DNA of 64,000 nucleotides from Hellea sp. (GTDB lineage Bacteria > Pseudomonadota > Alphaproteobacteria > Caulobacterales > Maricaulaceae). Shown piece after piece: positions 1-10,161 of this stretch. The notes under the pieces were generated by a model. That model did not search any database, was not told the origin of the DNA, and worked only from the letters and a program-made list of their open reading frames with translations. The stretch covers positions 62,001-126,000 of the forward strand of contig JAOIVW010000006.1 in assembly GCA_028224375.1 (NCBI GenBank). The letters run 5' to 3'. Position numbers and translations under genes: made by a program. Position 1 is the stretch's first letter. Every line of letters starts with the position of its first letter.

Positions 1-99
1 CTTTACCATGCCTGCGCGCAGCATATAGCGGTGCGAAGCGATGGTCGCGTCAGAAGGCGTCTCTTTGAGAAGCGGTAGAAAATAGCGTGACAAACGCAT
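1..99 (-). CDS. proS: Proline--tRNA ligase, N-terminal fragment (cut by window edge)
   Basis: Reverse-strand reading from ATG at 97-99 gives 33 codons running off the window: [18 protein letters not shown] followed by ...[10 protein letters not shown]. This is the typical opening of bacterial prolyl-tRNA synthetase (class II aminoacyl-tRNA synthetase, charges tRNA-Pro in the cytoplasm). An AGGAATCTCT stretch just upstream can serve as ribosome binding site. It lies downstream of the DUF1467 gene in the same direction, an order common in Alphaproteobacteria. Too short for the ORF track; identification rests on recognising the N-terminus only. Confidence 0.85.
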   Translation of the reverse strand, partial: MRLSRYFLPLLKETPSDATIASHRYMLRAGMVK

Positions 100-194
100 G
101 AGAGATTCCTTGTTATTCTACTTAGGCTTAGCGGGTTGTGCGCCAGGCTACAAGTTCGCGTGTGAGGTGATGGACGTTTATTTATGAGCGGAGA

Positions 195-473
195 TTATTC
201 CGCAAGCTTATCAATATTGATCCACTCGGCAATCATATCCCAGTTCAGCACGCCACTCCAAATAACCGTGCAGACGATAAGCCAGATGATGGTCGCGAAA
301 ATTGTCGTGACTTTCACCTTGCGCTTCATATTGCTTTCGACAGGCGCGCCGGGTTCAGAGCCGCGAACAATTTCGCCCTCTTCCGCTTGGCCGCGAATAC
401 CCATGGGCAGGACAGCAAATAGCGTCAGCCACCAGATGAGCAGATAAACAACGAAAAGCGAGAATGGAGACAT
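195..473 (-). CDS. DUF1467 family small membrane protein
   Basis: A 92-aa protein with two predicted membrane helices (about residues 3-24 and 53-75) separated by an acidic, Gly/Pro-containing loop with the segment GEIVRGSEPGAPVESN. The pattern 'WWLTLFAVLPMGIRGQ' with basic residues before the second helix matches the alphaproteobacterial DUF1467 family. Function unknown. It follows mce by 9 nt at the tail of the nuo-birA-coaX-rnj-mce operon and precedes proS, the usual neighbourhood of this family. Inner-membrane location is inferred from the helices. Confidence 0.85.
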   Translation of the reverse strand: MSPFSLFVVYLLIWWLTLFAVLPMGIRGQAEEGEIVRGSEPGAPVESNMKRKVKVTTIFATIIWLIVCTVIWSGVLNWDMIAEWINIDKLAE

Positions 474-482
474 GGGCTCTAC

Positions 483-914
483 CTAATGCGCCTCTTTGGG
501 CGTTTCCATGAGTTCAATTAGCACACCACCTGCATCGCCGGGGTGCAGAAACACAACAGGCGTGCCATGGGCGCCAATACGCGGCTCGTTTAAAACCCGC
601 ATGCCCTTCTCTGCCATAGCGAGGCTGGCCGCATGAATATCTTTGACTTCAAAACAGATATGATGCTGTCCGCCCTTAGGGTTCTTTTCGAGGAATTTCG
701 TAATGGGAGATTTATCACCATAAGGCTGGATGAGCTCAACTTGCCCGCTTGGTAGGTTCACGAAGGCAAATGTCACGCCTTGGGGTGGCAGGTCTGCGGG
801 CTCGGTAATATCTGTCACGCCAAAGACATTACGGTACATCTCGATGGCTTTGTGAATATCCGGAACAGCAATGCCGACGTGGTTTAAAGGGCCAAGAAAT
901 GTGTCATAAGTCAT
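483..914 (-). CDS. mce: Methylmalonyl-CoA epimerase
   Basis: 143 aa, the usual length of the family. Interconverts the R and S epimers of methylmalonyl-CoA in propionyl-CoA catabolism. It is a vicinal-oxygen-chelate (glyoxalase) fold protein: LNHVGIAVPDIHKAIEMYR at residues 9-28 carries the first metal-binding His, HHICFEVKDI near residue 95 the second, and the C-terminal VLIELMETP the metal-binding Glu. The gene begins 1 nt after the RNase J stop codon, so it is translated from the same mRNA. The association rnj-mce downstream of nuo is common in Alphaproteobacteria. Confidence 0.93.
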   Translation of the reverse strand: MTYDTFLGPLNHVGIAVPDIHKAIEMYRNVFGVTDITEPADLPPQGVTFAFVNLPSGQVELIQPYGDKSPITKFLEKNPKGGQHHICFEVKDIHAASLAMAEKGMRVLNEPRIGAHGTPVVFLHPGDAGGVLIELMETPKEAH

Positions 915-915
915 C

Positions 916-2601
916 TTATTTTACCTTATGGGCGATGATTTCAATGTGGCTGCGCTTGCCAGTTTGCTCTTTAACATAGCGCTTTATCTTAGACATGAGC
1001 CGTTCTTCAACAAGATCTTCATCGCGGCGTGAATTGTTTGACATCGCCTCATAAACCTCTTCAGCTTTGTCAGCAACGCCGTCGATTAAGTCTTCGATGA
1101 AGCTGCCGTCGAGACCTTCGGCGAAACCGGAAATACGGGGCTCTGGCCCGCTGACGATATGACCTTTATTGTTAAAAACCAGGCTGACACTAACATGTCC
1201 TGCATAGGCCATTTTCTTACGCAGGCGCAGACCTTCGTCGCGGTCGCTAACAATGGCGTTGCCGTCCTGATGCAGACGGCCTGAGGGTACGATATCAATA
1301 ACTTCAACACCGCGTTCTGACAGGCTGAACATCTCGCCATTGCGCGGGGCGACAGCGTGTTTCGGGCCGAGCGTTCTGGCTAGTTTCGCATGTTCCAAAA
1401 GGTGACGTCTTTCGCCGTGGACAGGGATAGCAATATGAGGCCGCGCCCATTCATACATTTGCTCAAGCTCACCGCGGCAAGGGTGACCTGAGACGTGGAT
1501 GGGCCGCATCTTTTCAGTAATGATTTCGACGCCGTCATCCGCCAATGCATTTTGCAGCGCGAAGATACCCTTCTCATTCCCCGGAATAATTTTGGACGAG
1601 AAGATAACAACATCGCCCTTATGGAAGCGCACATTACGGTGTTCGCCTGCCGCAATGCGAGAGAGCGCCGCGCGGGGTTCGCCTTGAGAGCCTGTGCAGA
1701 GATAAAGCACATGCGCAGCTGGCATAGAGCGCGCATCATCCTCATCAATCATATGACCAACATCTTTTAGCAATCCGATGGATTTCGCCGCCGCTGTCAT
1801 GCGTTTCATCGAACGCCCAACAAGACAGACGGAGCGGTCATTAGCTTTGGCCGCCATCATCACGGATTCGAGCCGCGCGACGTTAGAGGCGAATGACGCC
1901 ACAGCCACGCCCTTCCCTGCATATTCGCCGACCAGTTTTATAAGCTCGTCACGCACACCGTCTTCACTGCCCGCATAGCCGGGGGAGAACACATTGGTAC
2001 TGTCGCAGACCATGGCGAGAATACCTTCATCGCCTAGCGCTCTGAGAGCTTTGGCATCGACAGGTTCGCCAATTTGCGGGGCCTCATCAATCTTCCAATC
2101 GCCTGTGTGCAGGATAGTGCCAAGCTCTGTGCGAATAGCGAGGGCGTTTGGCTCCGCGATGGAATGGGTCATGGTGATGAGTTCAAAATCAAACGGACCG
2201 AGACTGAATTTGCCTTTGAGCTCAACCTCATGCAGCTCAACCAAATCCAAAAGCCCAAATTCTGACAGGCGGTCTTTGACCAAGTACATGGTGAAAGGCG
2301 TCGCATAAACGGGGCATTCCAGCTGTGGCCATAAACGGCCCAGCGCGCCCATATGATCTTCATGGGCATGGGTCAGCACAATGCCGAGCAAGTCTTTCTT
2401 GATAGAGAGAATAAACTCAATATCGGGCATAATGATTTCAATGCCAGGTGTGTCCGCGCCGCCAAAAGTCACGCCAATATCGACGATGACCCATTTACGG
2501 TTATTGGGCGGGCCGAAGCCAAAGAGATTAAGGTTCATCCCAATCTCGCCACACCCACCGAGTGGCAGGAATATCAGCTCGTTTTTATTTTTCTGTGCCA
2601 T
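916..2601 (-). CDS. rnj: Ribonuclease J
   Basis: 561 aa metallo-beta-lactamase/beta-CASP ribonuclease with 5'-to-3' exonuclease and endonuclease activity in mRNA and rRNA processing. The N-terminal lactamase domain has the zinc motif LTHAHEDHMGA, followed by TMTHSI and HTGDWKID; the beta-CASP domain has VCDSTN and CTGSQGEPRAALSRIA; the HVSGHPCRGEL and PVHGERRHLLEH motifs follow, then a C-terminal domain. I start at ATG 2599-2601 (MAQKNKNELIFLPLGG) rather than the track's 2658 because the longer form would run 38 nt into coaX, and family members begin just before this conserved LGGCGEIGMN. The coaX stop lies 19 nt upstream. Confidence 0.95.
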   Translation of the reverse strand: MAQKNKNELIFLPLGGCGEIGMNLNLFGFGPPNNRKWVIVDIGVTFGGADTPGIEIIMPDIEFILSIKKDLLGIVLTHAHEDHMGALGRLWPQLECPVYATPFTMYLVKDRLSEFGLLDLVELHEVELKGKFSLGPFDFELITMTHSIAEPNALAIRTELGTILHTGDWKIDEAPQIGEPVDAKALRALGDEGILAMVCDSTNVFSPGYAGSEDGVRDELIKLVGEYAGKGVAVASFASNVARLESVMMAAKANDRSVCLVGRSMKRMTAAAKSIGLLKDVGHMIDEDDARSMPAAHVLYLCTGSQGEPRAALSRIAAGEHRNVRFHKGDVVIFSSKIIPGNEKGIFALQNALADDGVEIITEKMRPIHVSGHPCRGELEQMYEWARPHIAIPVHGERRHLLEHAKLARTLGPKHAVAPRNGEMFSLSERGVEVIDIVPSGRLHQDGNAIVSDRDEGLRLRKKMAYAGHVSVSLVFNNKGHIVSGPEPRISGFAEGLDGSFIEDLIDGVADKAEEVYEAMSNNSRRDEDLVEERLMSKIKRYVKEQTGKRSHIEIIAHKVK

Positions 2602-2620
2602 TAAAGCGCTCTCATTCTTT

Positions 2621-3388
2621 TCATTTATTGAGGCGCCAAATCTCGTAAAGACCGTCAATGGTCAGGTTTGAATCGTAATGCTGTATCGTCTCAGAGGCAT
2701 CCTTGAACAATGAGGCCACACCGCCCGTTCCGATAACCGTGAACTCGCGGCCATCCTCTTCAATTATTTGGCGCACCAAACCATCGATTAGACCTATATA
2801 ACCCCAGAAAATACCTGACTGCATCGCTCCGACAGTATCAGTCCCGATGACCTTTTCGGGTTTCTTTATTTCAATACGTGGGAGTTGTGCGGCCGCTTCA
2901 TGCAAGGCTCTGACAGACAGATTTATACCGGGCGCGATAATGCCGCCTTCAAAATGCTTATCTTCTGACACGACATCAAAGGTCGTCGCCGTGCCGCTAT
3001 CAATGATAATCAAGTTTCCCTTGTAACGCTCCGTCGCGCCCAACGCCGTGACGAGCCTATCAGCCCCAACTTCTTTGGGATTTACATTGCGGATGCCAAT
3101 GCCGATTTTCACGCCCTCTTCACCAATGATAATCGGATCTACGTTTAAATGCCGCCTTGCAAGATTACGCATATTAAACAGCGATTGCGGAACAACGGTT
3201 GAAATCACACACGCCTCAATGTCTGAAAACTTAAAGCCCTGCATCTCCATCAGCTGATGAAACCACACAGCATATTCATCAGCGGTGCGCGTCGCATTCG
3301 TCGCAATGCGCCATTCGACGACCCAATCTTTGCCATCATGAATGGCGAAAAGCGTATTCGTATTTCCTGTATCGATGGCGAGAAGCAT
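2621..3388 (-). CDS. coaX: Type III pantothenate kinase
   Basis: 255 aa. Phosphorylates pantothenate, the first step of coenzyme A synthesis. ASKHA-fold motifs are visible: [19 protein letters not shown] at the N-terminus (phosphate 1), [11 protein letters not shown] in the middle, [12 protein letters not shown] (phosphate 2) and [22 protein letters not shown] near the C-terminus. Its start overlaps the birA stop by 1 nt (ATGA-like junction at 3388), so the two are translationally coupled. birA-coaX-rnj order downstream of nuoN is typical in Alphaproteobacteria. Confidence 0.95.
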   Translation of the reverse strand: MLLAIDTGNTNTLFAIHDGKDWVVEWRIATNATRTADEYAVWFHQLMEMQGFKFSDIEACVISTVVPQSLFNMRNLARRHLNVDPIIIGEEGVKIGIGIRNVNPKEVGADRLVTALGATERYKGNLIIIDSGTATTFDVVSEDKHFEGGIIAPGINLSVRALHEAAAQLPRIEIKKPEKVIGTDTVGAMQSGIFWGYIGLIDGLVRQIIEEDGREFTVIGTGGVASLFKDASETIQHYDSNLTIDGLYEIWRLNK

Positions 3389-4146
3389 TAGTCGTCCTGT
3401 GAAGTTCCGAAGAAGACGTCTCCGGCATGTATGTCTCTTATGGTGCCATTCTCAAGGCGCACGCGCAACGCCCCATTTGCGTCGAGCCCAAGGGCTTCTC
3501 CTGTAAACGTTTCTTGTGGGAGCCGAACCATAACGGGGCCTGGTAGATTGTGGGCGCGCGACGTCCAAGCCTGCCCAATGGGTTCAAACCCTTTCGTTAG
3601 CAGAATATGCCGCCAGTAATCAAAGCGATTTGCAAGGATGGCAAGCACCGCTTCTACGCCTGTCATAATCGGTTCAGGACCGCTTAAATCAGCAGCTAAA
3701 ATATGAGCCAGCATGTGTGTCGCTGGGAACTCTGTGCCTTCAGGGTGGTGCGTCAGGTTAAGACCAATGCCAATAACCATCCATTTTTGATGATGTTTCT
3801 GGCCGCTCTCTAGCAGAATGCCTGATGTTTTCTGTCCGCCCAGCAAGACATCATTCGGCCATTTGAGGCTGATGAGGTCTTTGGGCACATAGCGCTCTAA
3901 AGTTTCCGCAAGCGCTAAAGCTGCCACAAAACTCATTTGGGCTAATTGATGGACATTACCGTCATGAGGATAAAGGCCTGAACAAAAGAGGTTGCCCGTT
4001 TTGGATGTCCATTCGCGGCCTCTGCGGCCACGTCCTGCGCTTTGACTATCTGCCCTTATCCAAAACGGACCAAAATCACCCTGCTCCGCAAGGCGTTTCG
4101 CCTCAGCATTAGTCGAGTCGACCGTCTCTAAAGAGATAAATCTCAA
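3388..4146 (-). CDS. birA: Biotin--[acetyl-CoA-carboxylase] ligase, catalytic domain only
   Basis: 252 aa. Activates biotin to biotinyl-AMP and attaches it to the biotin carrier domain of carboxylases. Visible motifs: [15 protein letters not shown] (biotin/ATP loop), [10 protein letters not shown] and KTSGILLE, and the C-terminal SH3-like domain with [19 protein letters not shown]. It starts directly with the catalytic domain ([13 protein letters not shown]), so it lacks the DNA-binding winged helix of the E. coli repressor form; it should therefore be an enzyme only. It begins 1 nt after nuoN. Confidence 0.92.
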   Translation of the reverse strand: MRFISLETVDSTNAEAKRLAEQGDFGPFWIRADSQSAGRGRRGREWTSKTGNLFCSGLYPHDGNVHQLAQMSFVAALALAETLERYVPKDLISLKWPNDVLLGGQKTSGILLESGQKHHQKWMVIGIGLNLTHHPEGTEFPATHMLAHILAADLSGPEPIMTGVEAVLAILANRFDYWRHILLTKGFEPIGQAWTSRAHNLPGPVMVRLPQETFTGEALGLDANGALRVRLENGTIRDIHAGDVFFGTSQDD

Positions 4147-4147
4147 G

Positions 4148-5584
4148 CTAAAAGAGGCTCGCGGCGGCTTGAGAAATCAGGCTTTGCGCGGGGATTGAGA
4201 TCATCGGCAAGAGCAAGAGCGGGAAGATGAGTAACGCGGTAATGACCGCTAAGCCGCGCAATGTCTTGGGCGCCTGAACAAACTCTTGCTCATTTTCATC
4301 ACCCCACATGATTTTGACGAGGCGCAGATAATAAAACGCGCCAATGACAGAAGCGACAAGCGCAATCACGACAAGCCAGGCAAGTCCGGCTTCCATTGCT
4401 GGCACAAAGGCAAAAAACTTTCCAAAGAAGCCCAGCAGCGGCGGAATGCCCATGACCGAGAACATGAAGATTGTCAGCACAATGGCGAGGCCGCGATTAG
4501 TCTTGGACAGTCCTGCAAGATCTGAAATCTGCTCAACCATGCCGTTGCGAATCCGCATCTGCAGGATACAGGCAAAGATACCGATAACAGTAATGGTGTA
4601 GATGCTCATGAAAATCAGCATGCCCTTAACGCCAGCTTGCGTCCCTGCGGAAAGCGCGACAAGCGCATAGCCCATATTGGCGATAGAGGAATAGGCCATA
4701 AGGCGTTTGATGTTGGTTTGTGTCAACGCGCCAATCGCGCCGACAAACATGGACAGAACAGCAAGCACGATAATAACCTGCTGCCACTGTGTCGTGATAT
4801 CGCCGAAAGGGCCCACCAAGAGACGGGCAATCAAAGCCATAGCTGCGAATTTAGGGGCTGCGGCGAAGAAACCTGTGACAGGTGTCGGCGAGCCTTCATA
4901 GACATCGGGCGTCCACATATGGAACGGCGCGGCAGAAATTTTAAATGCCAAGCCGCAGAGCAAGAAGACCATACCGGCAATAATACCGGGGGTCGCGCCA
5001 TCTGCCGTTATGACCTGTGCAATCCGCGCAAATTCCAGCGAGCCTGTAAATCCGTAAATCAGCGACGCGCCGTAAAGCAGCAGACCTGACGATAAAGCGC
5101 CGAGGACAAAATATTTCAGGCCTGACTCTGAGGCCCTAAGGCTGTCGCGGTTAAAGGCGGCCATGACGTAAAGCGCCAAAGACTGCATCTCGATACCGAT
5201 ATAGAGCGCCAGCAATGTATTGGCCGACACCATAATGGACATGCCGAGCGTGCAATAGAGCACCAAAACCGAGAATTCAAAACGGTCCAGTTTCTCTGTT
5301 TGGAAAAAGCTTTTTGAGAACATCAGCGCTGCTGCCGCAGACATGCCGAGGAAGAAATTCATATAATGGCTATAGCTATCGACAATCAGCGCGCCTTTGA
5401 AAGCTGTGCCTGTGGGCTGACCCAATAGAAAGCCAATCACGGCATAAAGCACTAGAACGCCAACGGCGAAATAACGCACGCCAACAGAAATATCTTTCTT
5501 GGCAAAAGCGCCAGTGGACAAGAGCTGAGAGGCAAAGAACGCCAGAACAAGCTGCGGGGCAAAGAGTGAGATAGTCTGCAACAT
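4148..5584 (-). CDS. nuoN: NADH-quinone oxidoreductase subunit N
   Basis: 478-aa antiporter-like membrane subunit of complex I, with about 14 helices. FHMWTPDVYEGSPTPVTGFFA contains the conserved lysine-helix region shared by NuoL/M/N, and RLMAYSSIANMGYALVAL is the second signature; SLALYVMAAFNRDSLRASE is typical of NuoN. I begin at ATG 5582-5584 (MLQTISLFAPQ) with AAGG upstream, 4 nt after the nuoM stop; the track start at 5629 would overlap nuoM by 41 nt. It is the last complex I subunit in the operon. Confidence 0.95.
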   Translation of the reverse strand: MLQTISLFAPQLVLAFFASQLLSTGAFAKKDISVGVRYFAVGVLVLYAVIGFLLGQPTGTAFKGALIVDSYSHYMNFFLGMSAAAALMFSKSFFQTEKLDRFEFSVLVLYCTLGMSIMVSANTLLALYIGIEMQSLALYVMAAFNRDSLRASESGLKYFVLGALSSGLLLYGASLIYGFTGSLEFARIAQVITADGATPGIIAGMVFLLCGLAFKISAAPFHMWTPDVYEGSPTPVTGFFAAAPKFAAMALIARLLVGPFGDITTQWQQVIIVLAVLSMFVGAIGALTQTNIKRLMAYSSIANMGYALVALSAGTQAGVKGMLIFMSIYTITVIGIFACILQMRIRNGMVEQISDLAGLSKTNRGLAIVLTIFMFSVMGIPPLLGFFGKFFAFVPAMEAGLAWLVVIALVASVIGAFYYLRLVKIMWGDENEQEFVQAPKTLRGLAVITALLIFPLLLLPMISIPAQSLISQAAASLF

Positions 5585-5588
5585 AGCC

Positions 5589-7121
5589 TTAATTCCCTGC
5601 CACGGCTGTTGCGGCATTAAAGTTCGCAATCAGGTTTTCAACAGATGCTGATGTGATGTCGGTAATAAGTGACGGATAGACACCCAATACAATTGTCAGA
5701 ATGGCGAGCGGGGCGAGGATAAGAACCTCGCGGCGGTTCATGTCCAGAATATCGTCGAGCTTCTCATTAGTCTGCTCGCCAAAGATAACTTCGCGGTAGA
5801 GATGAAGCGCATACATGGCTGACAAAATCATACCGAGCGCAGCACCTGCCGCAATCCAAGGACTAACCTGATAGGCGCCGACCATTGTCAGGATTTCGCC
5901 CACGAAACCCGATGTCCCCGGAAGGCCAACATTGGCCATGGTAAAGAGCATGAGAAAGGCGGCGTAAACAGGCATGCGTTTGACCAGCCCGCCATAAAAG
6001 GCAATCTCGCGCGTATGCATACGGTCATAAATCACGCCGACACAGAAGAAGAGCGCGCCGGAAATAATCCCGTGTGAGAGCATTTGGTAAATACCGCCCT
6101 GAATACCTTGGAGGTTGAAGGTAAAGATACCCATTGTCACAAAGCCCATATGCGCGACTGAGGAGTAGGCAATCAGCTTTTTGATATCGTTCTGCCGGTA
6201 AGCCACGAGCGAGGTGTAGATAATCGCAATGATGGACATCCAGAAAATCAGCGGCGCGAGTTCAACAGAGGCGTTCGGGAAAAGCGTTAGAGAAAAACGC
6301 AGGAAACCATAACCGCCGAGCTTTAGCAAAATACCCGCAAGGATAACGGAGCCAGCTGTCGGCGCTTCAACGTGAGCATCCGGCAGCCATGTATGAACTG
6401 GCCACATCGGCATCTTGACCGCGAAGGAGGCAAAGAAGGCCAGCCAGAGCCAGGTTTGGATACCGCCCGGAATTTTCAGCTCCGTTATAAGCCGTTCCAT
6501 ATTCGTTGTTGGCGCGCCGAGTTGTTGTCCGCTGAAATTATAAATCCACAGTATGGCGGCAAGCATTAGCACTGAGCCGAGCAGCGTGTAGAGGAAGAAC
6601 TTATAACTCGCATAAACACGGTTCTTACCGCCCCAAACGCCAATGATAATAAACATCGGAATAAGAACAGCTTCAAAGAAAAGATAAAACAAGATGAGAT
6701 CAAGCGCCACAAAGGTGCCAATCATCAGCGTTTCCAAAATTAGGAACGCGACCATATAGTCTATCATGCGTGTCTTGATCGATTTCTCACTCGCCAAAAT
6801 ACAGAGCGGCGTGAGGAAGGCTGTTAATAGGACAAAGAGAATTGAGATACCATCCACGCCCAAGCGGTAATCAATACCACCGCCAAGCCAGCTTGTATCT
6901 TCAACGAATTGGAAGCCCGCATCAGCGGAGTCAAAATCAATGGTCAGCGCGAGGGCTAAGAGGAAAACGACAAGCGAGACAATAAGCGCAACACGGGGCG
7001 CATTGCGTTCTAATCCTTGATCGTCACCTTTCGGCCAAATTCGGGCTACAAACATTAGAGCTAACGCCCCGGCAAGCGGAATGAATGTGATGGCGGAGAG
7101 AATGGGAAGACCTTCAAACAT
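5589..7121 (-). CDS. nuoM: NADH-quinone oxidoreductase subunit M
   Basis: 510-aa proton-channel subunit of complex I (Mrp-antiporter-like). Signatures: [20 protein letters not shown], the glutamate-containing helix [37 protein letters not shown] with the channel lysine and histidine, and [18 protein letters not shown]. Predominantly hydrophobic along the whole length, with about 14 helices. It begins 3 nt after nuoL, so co-translation from one mRNA is expected. Confidence 0.96.
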   Translation of the reverse strand: MFEGLPILSAITFIPLAGALALMFVARIWPKGDDQGLERNAPRVALIVSLVVFLLALALTIDFDSADAGFQFVEDTSWLGGGIDYRLGVDGISILFVLLTAFLTPLCILASEKSIKTRMIDYMVAFLILETLMIGTFVALDLILFYLFFEAVLIPMFIIIGVWGGKNRVYASYKFFLYTLLGSVLMLAAILWIYNFSGQQLGAPTTNMERLITELKIPGGIQTWLWLAFFASFAVKMPMWPVHTWLPDAHVEAPTAGSVILAGILLKLGGYGFLRFSLTLFPNASVELAPLIFWMSIIAIIYTSLVAYRQNDIKKLIAYSSVAHMGFVTMGIFTFNLQGIQGGIYQMLSHGIISGALFFCVGVIYDRMHTREIAFYGGLVKRMPVYAAFLMLFTMANVGLPGTSGFVGEILTMVGAYQVSPWIAAGAALGMILSAMYALHLYREVIFGEQTNEKLDDILDMNRREVLILAPLAILTIVLGVYPSLITDITSASVENLIANFNAATAVAGN

Positions 7122-7124
7122 GAT

Positions 7125-9203
7125 CTATCCTCCTACCGTGCGGAACACTAAGGCGATAATCACCGCAACGCCCAGCAACATGATAAAGGCATAGTGATAG
7201 AGATAGCCTGATTGAATTTTAGAAAGACGCTTCGCCGCACCAACTGCAAAAGCCGCGACACCATTAGGGCCAAGACCGTCTATAATTTTCATATCGCCAA
7301 TTTTCCAGAAGATGTCGCCAAGCTTGCGCGCGCCTTTTACGACGGTCGCGTCATAGAGCTCATCAATATACCACTTATTGAGCAGGAAGTTATAAAGCGG
7401 CGTTCCGCCTGTTTCCTCAATATTGCGAATATGTTTAGCCGTGCCCTCACCGCGCATATACATAAAGAAAGCGATAACACCCCCTGCAACAGAAGCGACC
7501 AGCGGCAGAAGCAAGACCCAGAACGGATAGCCGTGAACTTTGTTAAAGAGCCATCCAAAAAGTCCGCCATGTTTAACCGCGTCGTGAGCATCATGGCCCG
7601 TTTCAGCAGCGGCCATTAAATGCTCTCCTGCAATGGCCGCATGCTCTGCTCCATATTTTGTCGGTAAAGCGCCGTGCCAGAAATCGCCCGCATTACCCAT
7701 AAATTTGGAATAGAACACAAAACCGGCCGCGACTGCGCCTAAGGATAAAAGCCCCAGCGGCACGAGCATATTCATCGGGCTCTCATGCGCATGGTCAAAT
7801 GTATGCTTATCGCCGCGATAGTCTCCGTGGAATGTCATGAAGATAAGACGCCAGCTATAGAAGGCTGTCATCAGTGCCGCGATTAATCCAATCCAGAAGG
7901 CAAAAGCCCCTGCGCCTGACCCTGCGATGCCTGCAGAGTAAGCCGCTTCGATAATGGCGTCTTTGGAGAAGAAACCCGCAAAGCCAATTTTCGTGCCAGG
8001 AATACCGATACCCGTAATGGCAAGCGTTCCGATAATCATCGCAGCATAGGTGAAAGGCACCTTCTTACGAATACCGCCCATTTTACGCATATCTTGCTCA
8101 TGGTGCATGGCGTGGATAACCGAGCCTGCACAAAGGAACAAAAGCGCTTTAAAGAACGCATGCGTAAAGAGATGGAACATGGCAGCACTGTAAGCGCCGA
8201 CGCCTGCGGCGAAGAACATATATCCAAGCTGAGAACAGGTTGAATAAGCAATCACGCGCTTAATGTCATTTTGAACCAAGGCGACACTGGCTGCGAAGAG
8301 AGCGGTAAACGCGCCTATCGCCGTGATGAAGCCTGATGTGATAGGCGCGGCCTCATAAATCGCAGAGGCGCGGCAGACAAGGAAGACACCGGCTGTGACC
8401 ATGGTCGCGGCATGAATAAGGGCTGATACAGGGGTCGGGCCTTCCATCGCGTCAGGGAGCCAAACATGCAAAACAAATTGGGCAGATTTACCCATCGCGC
8501 CGATAAAGAGCAGCGCCGCAATTAATTCTATGGCGTTAAATTCCATACCCAAAAATGGCAATGTGCGGTCGCTATTTTCAGCAATCGCGCCAAAGACTGT
8601 GTCGAAATTGACAGAACCAAATACGAGGAAGACCGTCATAACCCCGAGGGCTAAGCCGACATCACCGACGCGGTTGGTCACAAAGGCTTTGATAGAGGCT
8701 GCATTGGCTGTGTCTTTTTTGAAGTAGTAGCCAATTAAGAGATATGAGGCGAGACCCACCCCTTCCCAACCAAAGAAGAGCTGAATGAAGTTATCAGATG
8801 TCACCAACATCAACATCGAGAATGTAAACAGCGAGAGATAGGCAAAGAAACGCGGCTTAAACTCGTCATCGCTCATATAGCCCCAGCTATAGAGGTGGAC
8901 GAGCGCGGAAACAGAGTTCACCACTACCAACATAACAGCCGTCAGCGTGTCGATCTTGAAAGCCCAATTAGCTTTCATATCACCAACATCCATCCAGCGC
9001 AGGACGTTTATATTCGCTTCTTCATGGCCTACGCCAACCTTGAAAAGCGCAATCCATGACAGGATAGCAGAGAGGAAAAGCAGTCCCGTTGTAATCACCA
9101 TAGACGGCTTTTCAGGCAGGAATTGACGCCCAAAGCGCGTGCCGAGCAAGCCCGCTATGATAGCGCCGAAGAGCGGCGCGAATACTATGATATGGTAAAG
9201 CAA
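7125..9203 (-). CDS. nuoL: NADH-quinone oxidoreductase subunit L
   Basis: 692-aa distal antiporter-like subunit of complex I. Visible: FFGWEGVGLASYLLIGYYF, KSAQFVLHVWLPDAMEGPTP and KRVIAYSTCSQLGYMFFA, with a long C-terminal part carrying the lateral helix and an anchoring transmembrane helix at the end. A His/Ala/Gly-rich insert lies around residues 520-560 (GAEHAAIAGEHLMAAAETGHDAH). The length is somewhat longer than the E. coli protein (about 610 aa), as usual in Alphaproteobacteria. nuoK ends 4 nt upstream. Confidence 0.96.
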   Translation of the reverse strand: MLYHIIVFAPLFGAIIAGLLGTRFGRQFLPEKPSMVITTGLLFLSAILSWIALFKVGVGHEEANINVLRWMDVGDMKANWAFKIDTLTAVMLVVVNSVSALVHLYSWGYMSDDEFKPRFFAYLSLFTFSMLMLVTSDNFIQLFFGWEGVGLASYLLIGYYFKKDTANAASIKAFVTNRVGDVGLALGVMTVFLVFGSVNFDTVFGAIAENSDRTLPFLGMEFNAIELIAALLFIGAMGKSAQFVLHVWLPDAMEGPTPVSALIHAATMVTAGVFLVCRASAIYEAAPITSGFITAIGAFTALFAASVALVQNDIKRVIAYSTCSQLGYMFFAAGVGAYSAAMFHLFTHAFFKALLFLCAGSVIHAMHHEQDMRKMGGIRKKVPFTYAAMIIGTLAITGIGIPGTKIGFAGFFSKDAIIEAAYSAGIAGSGAGAFAFWIGLIAALMTAFYSWRLIFMTFHGDYRGDKHTFDHAHESPMNMLVPLGLLSLGAVAAGFVFYSKFMGNAGDFWHGALPTKYGAEHAAIAGEHLMAAAETGHDAHDAVKHGGLFGWLFNKVHGYPFWVLLLPLVASVAGGVIAFFMYMRGEGTAKHIRNIEETGGTPLYNFLLNKWYIDELYDATVVKGARKLGDIFWKIGDMKIIDGLGPNGVAAFAVGAAKRLSKIQSGYLYHYAFIMLLGVAVIIALVFRTVGG

Positions 9204-9207
9204 AGCC

Positions 9208-9534
9208 CTAACCCTTCATCAGATCAATATTTTCAACGGCGATGTTTCCGCGGTTACGGAAATAGACGACGAGGATAGCGAGGCCCACAGCCGCTTCAGC
9301 AGCGGCCACGGTGAGAATAAACAAAGCAAAGATTTGTCCCGCCATCGGGTTGTTCCCCGGCAGGTCAGCCATATGCGTTGAGAAGGCGACAAAATTGATG
9401 TTCACGGCGAGCAGGATAAGCTCGACACACATCAGAATAATGATGACGTTTTTACGGTTTACGAAAATTCCGAAAACACCAATGGTGAAAAGAATAGCCG
9501 CAACAGCGAGGTAATGTGAGAGACCGATAGTCAT
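9208..9534 (-). CDS. nuoK: NADH-quinone oxidoreductase subunit K
   Basis: 108 aa with three membrane helices. [21 protein letters not shown] holds one of the conserved membrane glutamates (helix 2) and [19 protein letters not shown] the other (helix 3), both part of the proton path. The start codon shares one base with the nuoJ stop at 9534 (TAATG-like junction), so translation is coupled. Confidence 0.96.
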   Translation of the reverse strand: MTIGLSHYLAVAAILFTIGVFGIFVNRKNVIIILMCVELILLAVNINFVAFSTHMADLPGNNPMAGQIFALFILTVAAAEAAVGLAILVVYFRNRGNIAVENIDLMKG

Positions 9535-10133
9535 TATCCAATCCCCTGTCCTGGTTCGATATCGACCATTTCCATACCTGTTTCTTTAGTCCGCGCCATT
9601 TGCGCTGTGGCATCTTGTTTGCGAACGCCGTCGCGGTCCCGCAATGTCAGAACAATTGCGCCAATCATAGCAACCAGAAGCACGAAACCAGCGGCCTCGA
9701 AGATACCTGCATAATCTGTGTAGAGAACCTGTCCGAACGCTTCGAGATTGGAGACACCTGTTTCGCGCACGACAACCGTTTTGGTCTCGCCCGCAACATA
9801 AGCCGCGCCAACCATCAGCATTTCCAAAAGCAGTACGATAGCGACCAAAGCCCCAATAGGGAGATAGCTCAAGAAACCTTGCTTCATTTCAACGAAATCA
9901 ACATCGAGCATCATGACCACAAAGAGGAACAGCACGGCCACCGCGCCGACATAAACCATGACGAGGAGCAGCGCCAAAAACTCTGCGCCCATTAAAATGA
10001 AAAGTCCTGCCGCACTAAAAAATGTCAGGATAAGATACATGACCGAGTGCACGGGGTTGCGCGCAGCCACGACCATAAAGGCAGCTGCGACAGCAACAAA
10101 TGCCAGTAAGTAAAATGATATAACCGTCAACAC
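9534..10133 (-). CDS. nuoJ: NADH-quinone oxidoreductase subunit J
   Basis: 199-aa membrane subunit with five helices. [22 protein letters not shown] and [22 protein letters not shown] are the signature helices; the latter includes the pi-bulge helix that couples quinone reduction to proton pumping. A polar C-terminal tail (about residues 165-199) is not conserved. It follows nuoI by 28 nt, one of the larger gaps in this operon. Confidence 0.95.
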   Translation of the reverse strand: MLTVISFYLLAFVAVAAAFMVVAARNPVHSVMYLILTFFSAAGLFILMGAEFLALLLVMVYVGAVAVLFLFVVMMLDVDFVEMKQGFLSYLPIGALVAIVLLLEMLMVGAAYVAGETKTVVVRETGVSNLEAFGQVLYTDYAGIFEAAGFVLLVAMIGAIVLTLRDRDGVRKQDATAQMARTKETGMEMVDIEPGQGIG

Positions 10134-10161
10134 GATCTTGGTCCCTTCTTAACTTACCGCG

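Noticed and set aside
9600-9995. 131-aa plus-strand ORF within nuoJ, and similar long antisense ORFs such as 4637-5089, 12015-12425, 23604-24308 and 24468-24953
   Set aside because: Shadows of strongly conserved genes on the other strand; compositions rich in His/Arg/Cys as expected for antisense frames.
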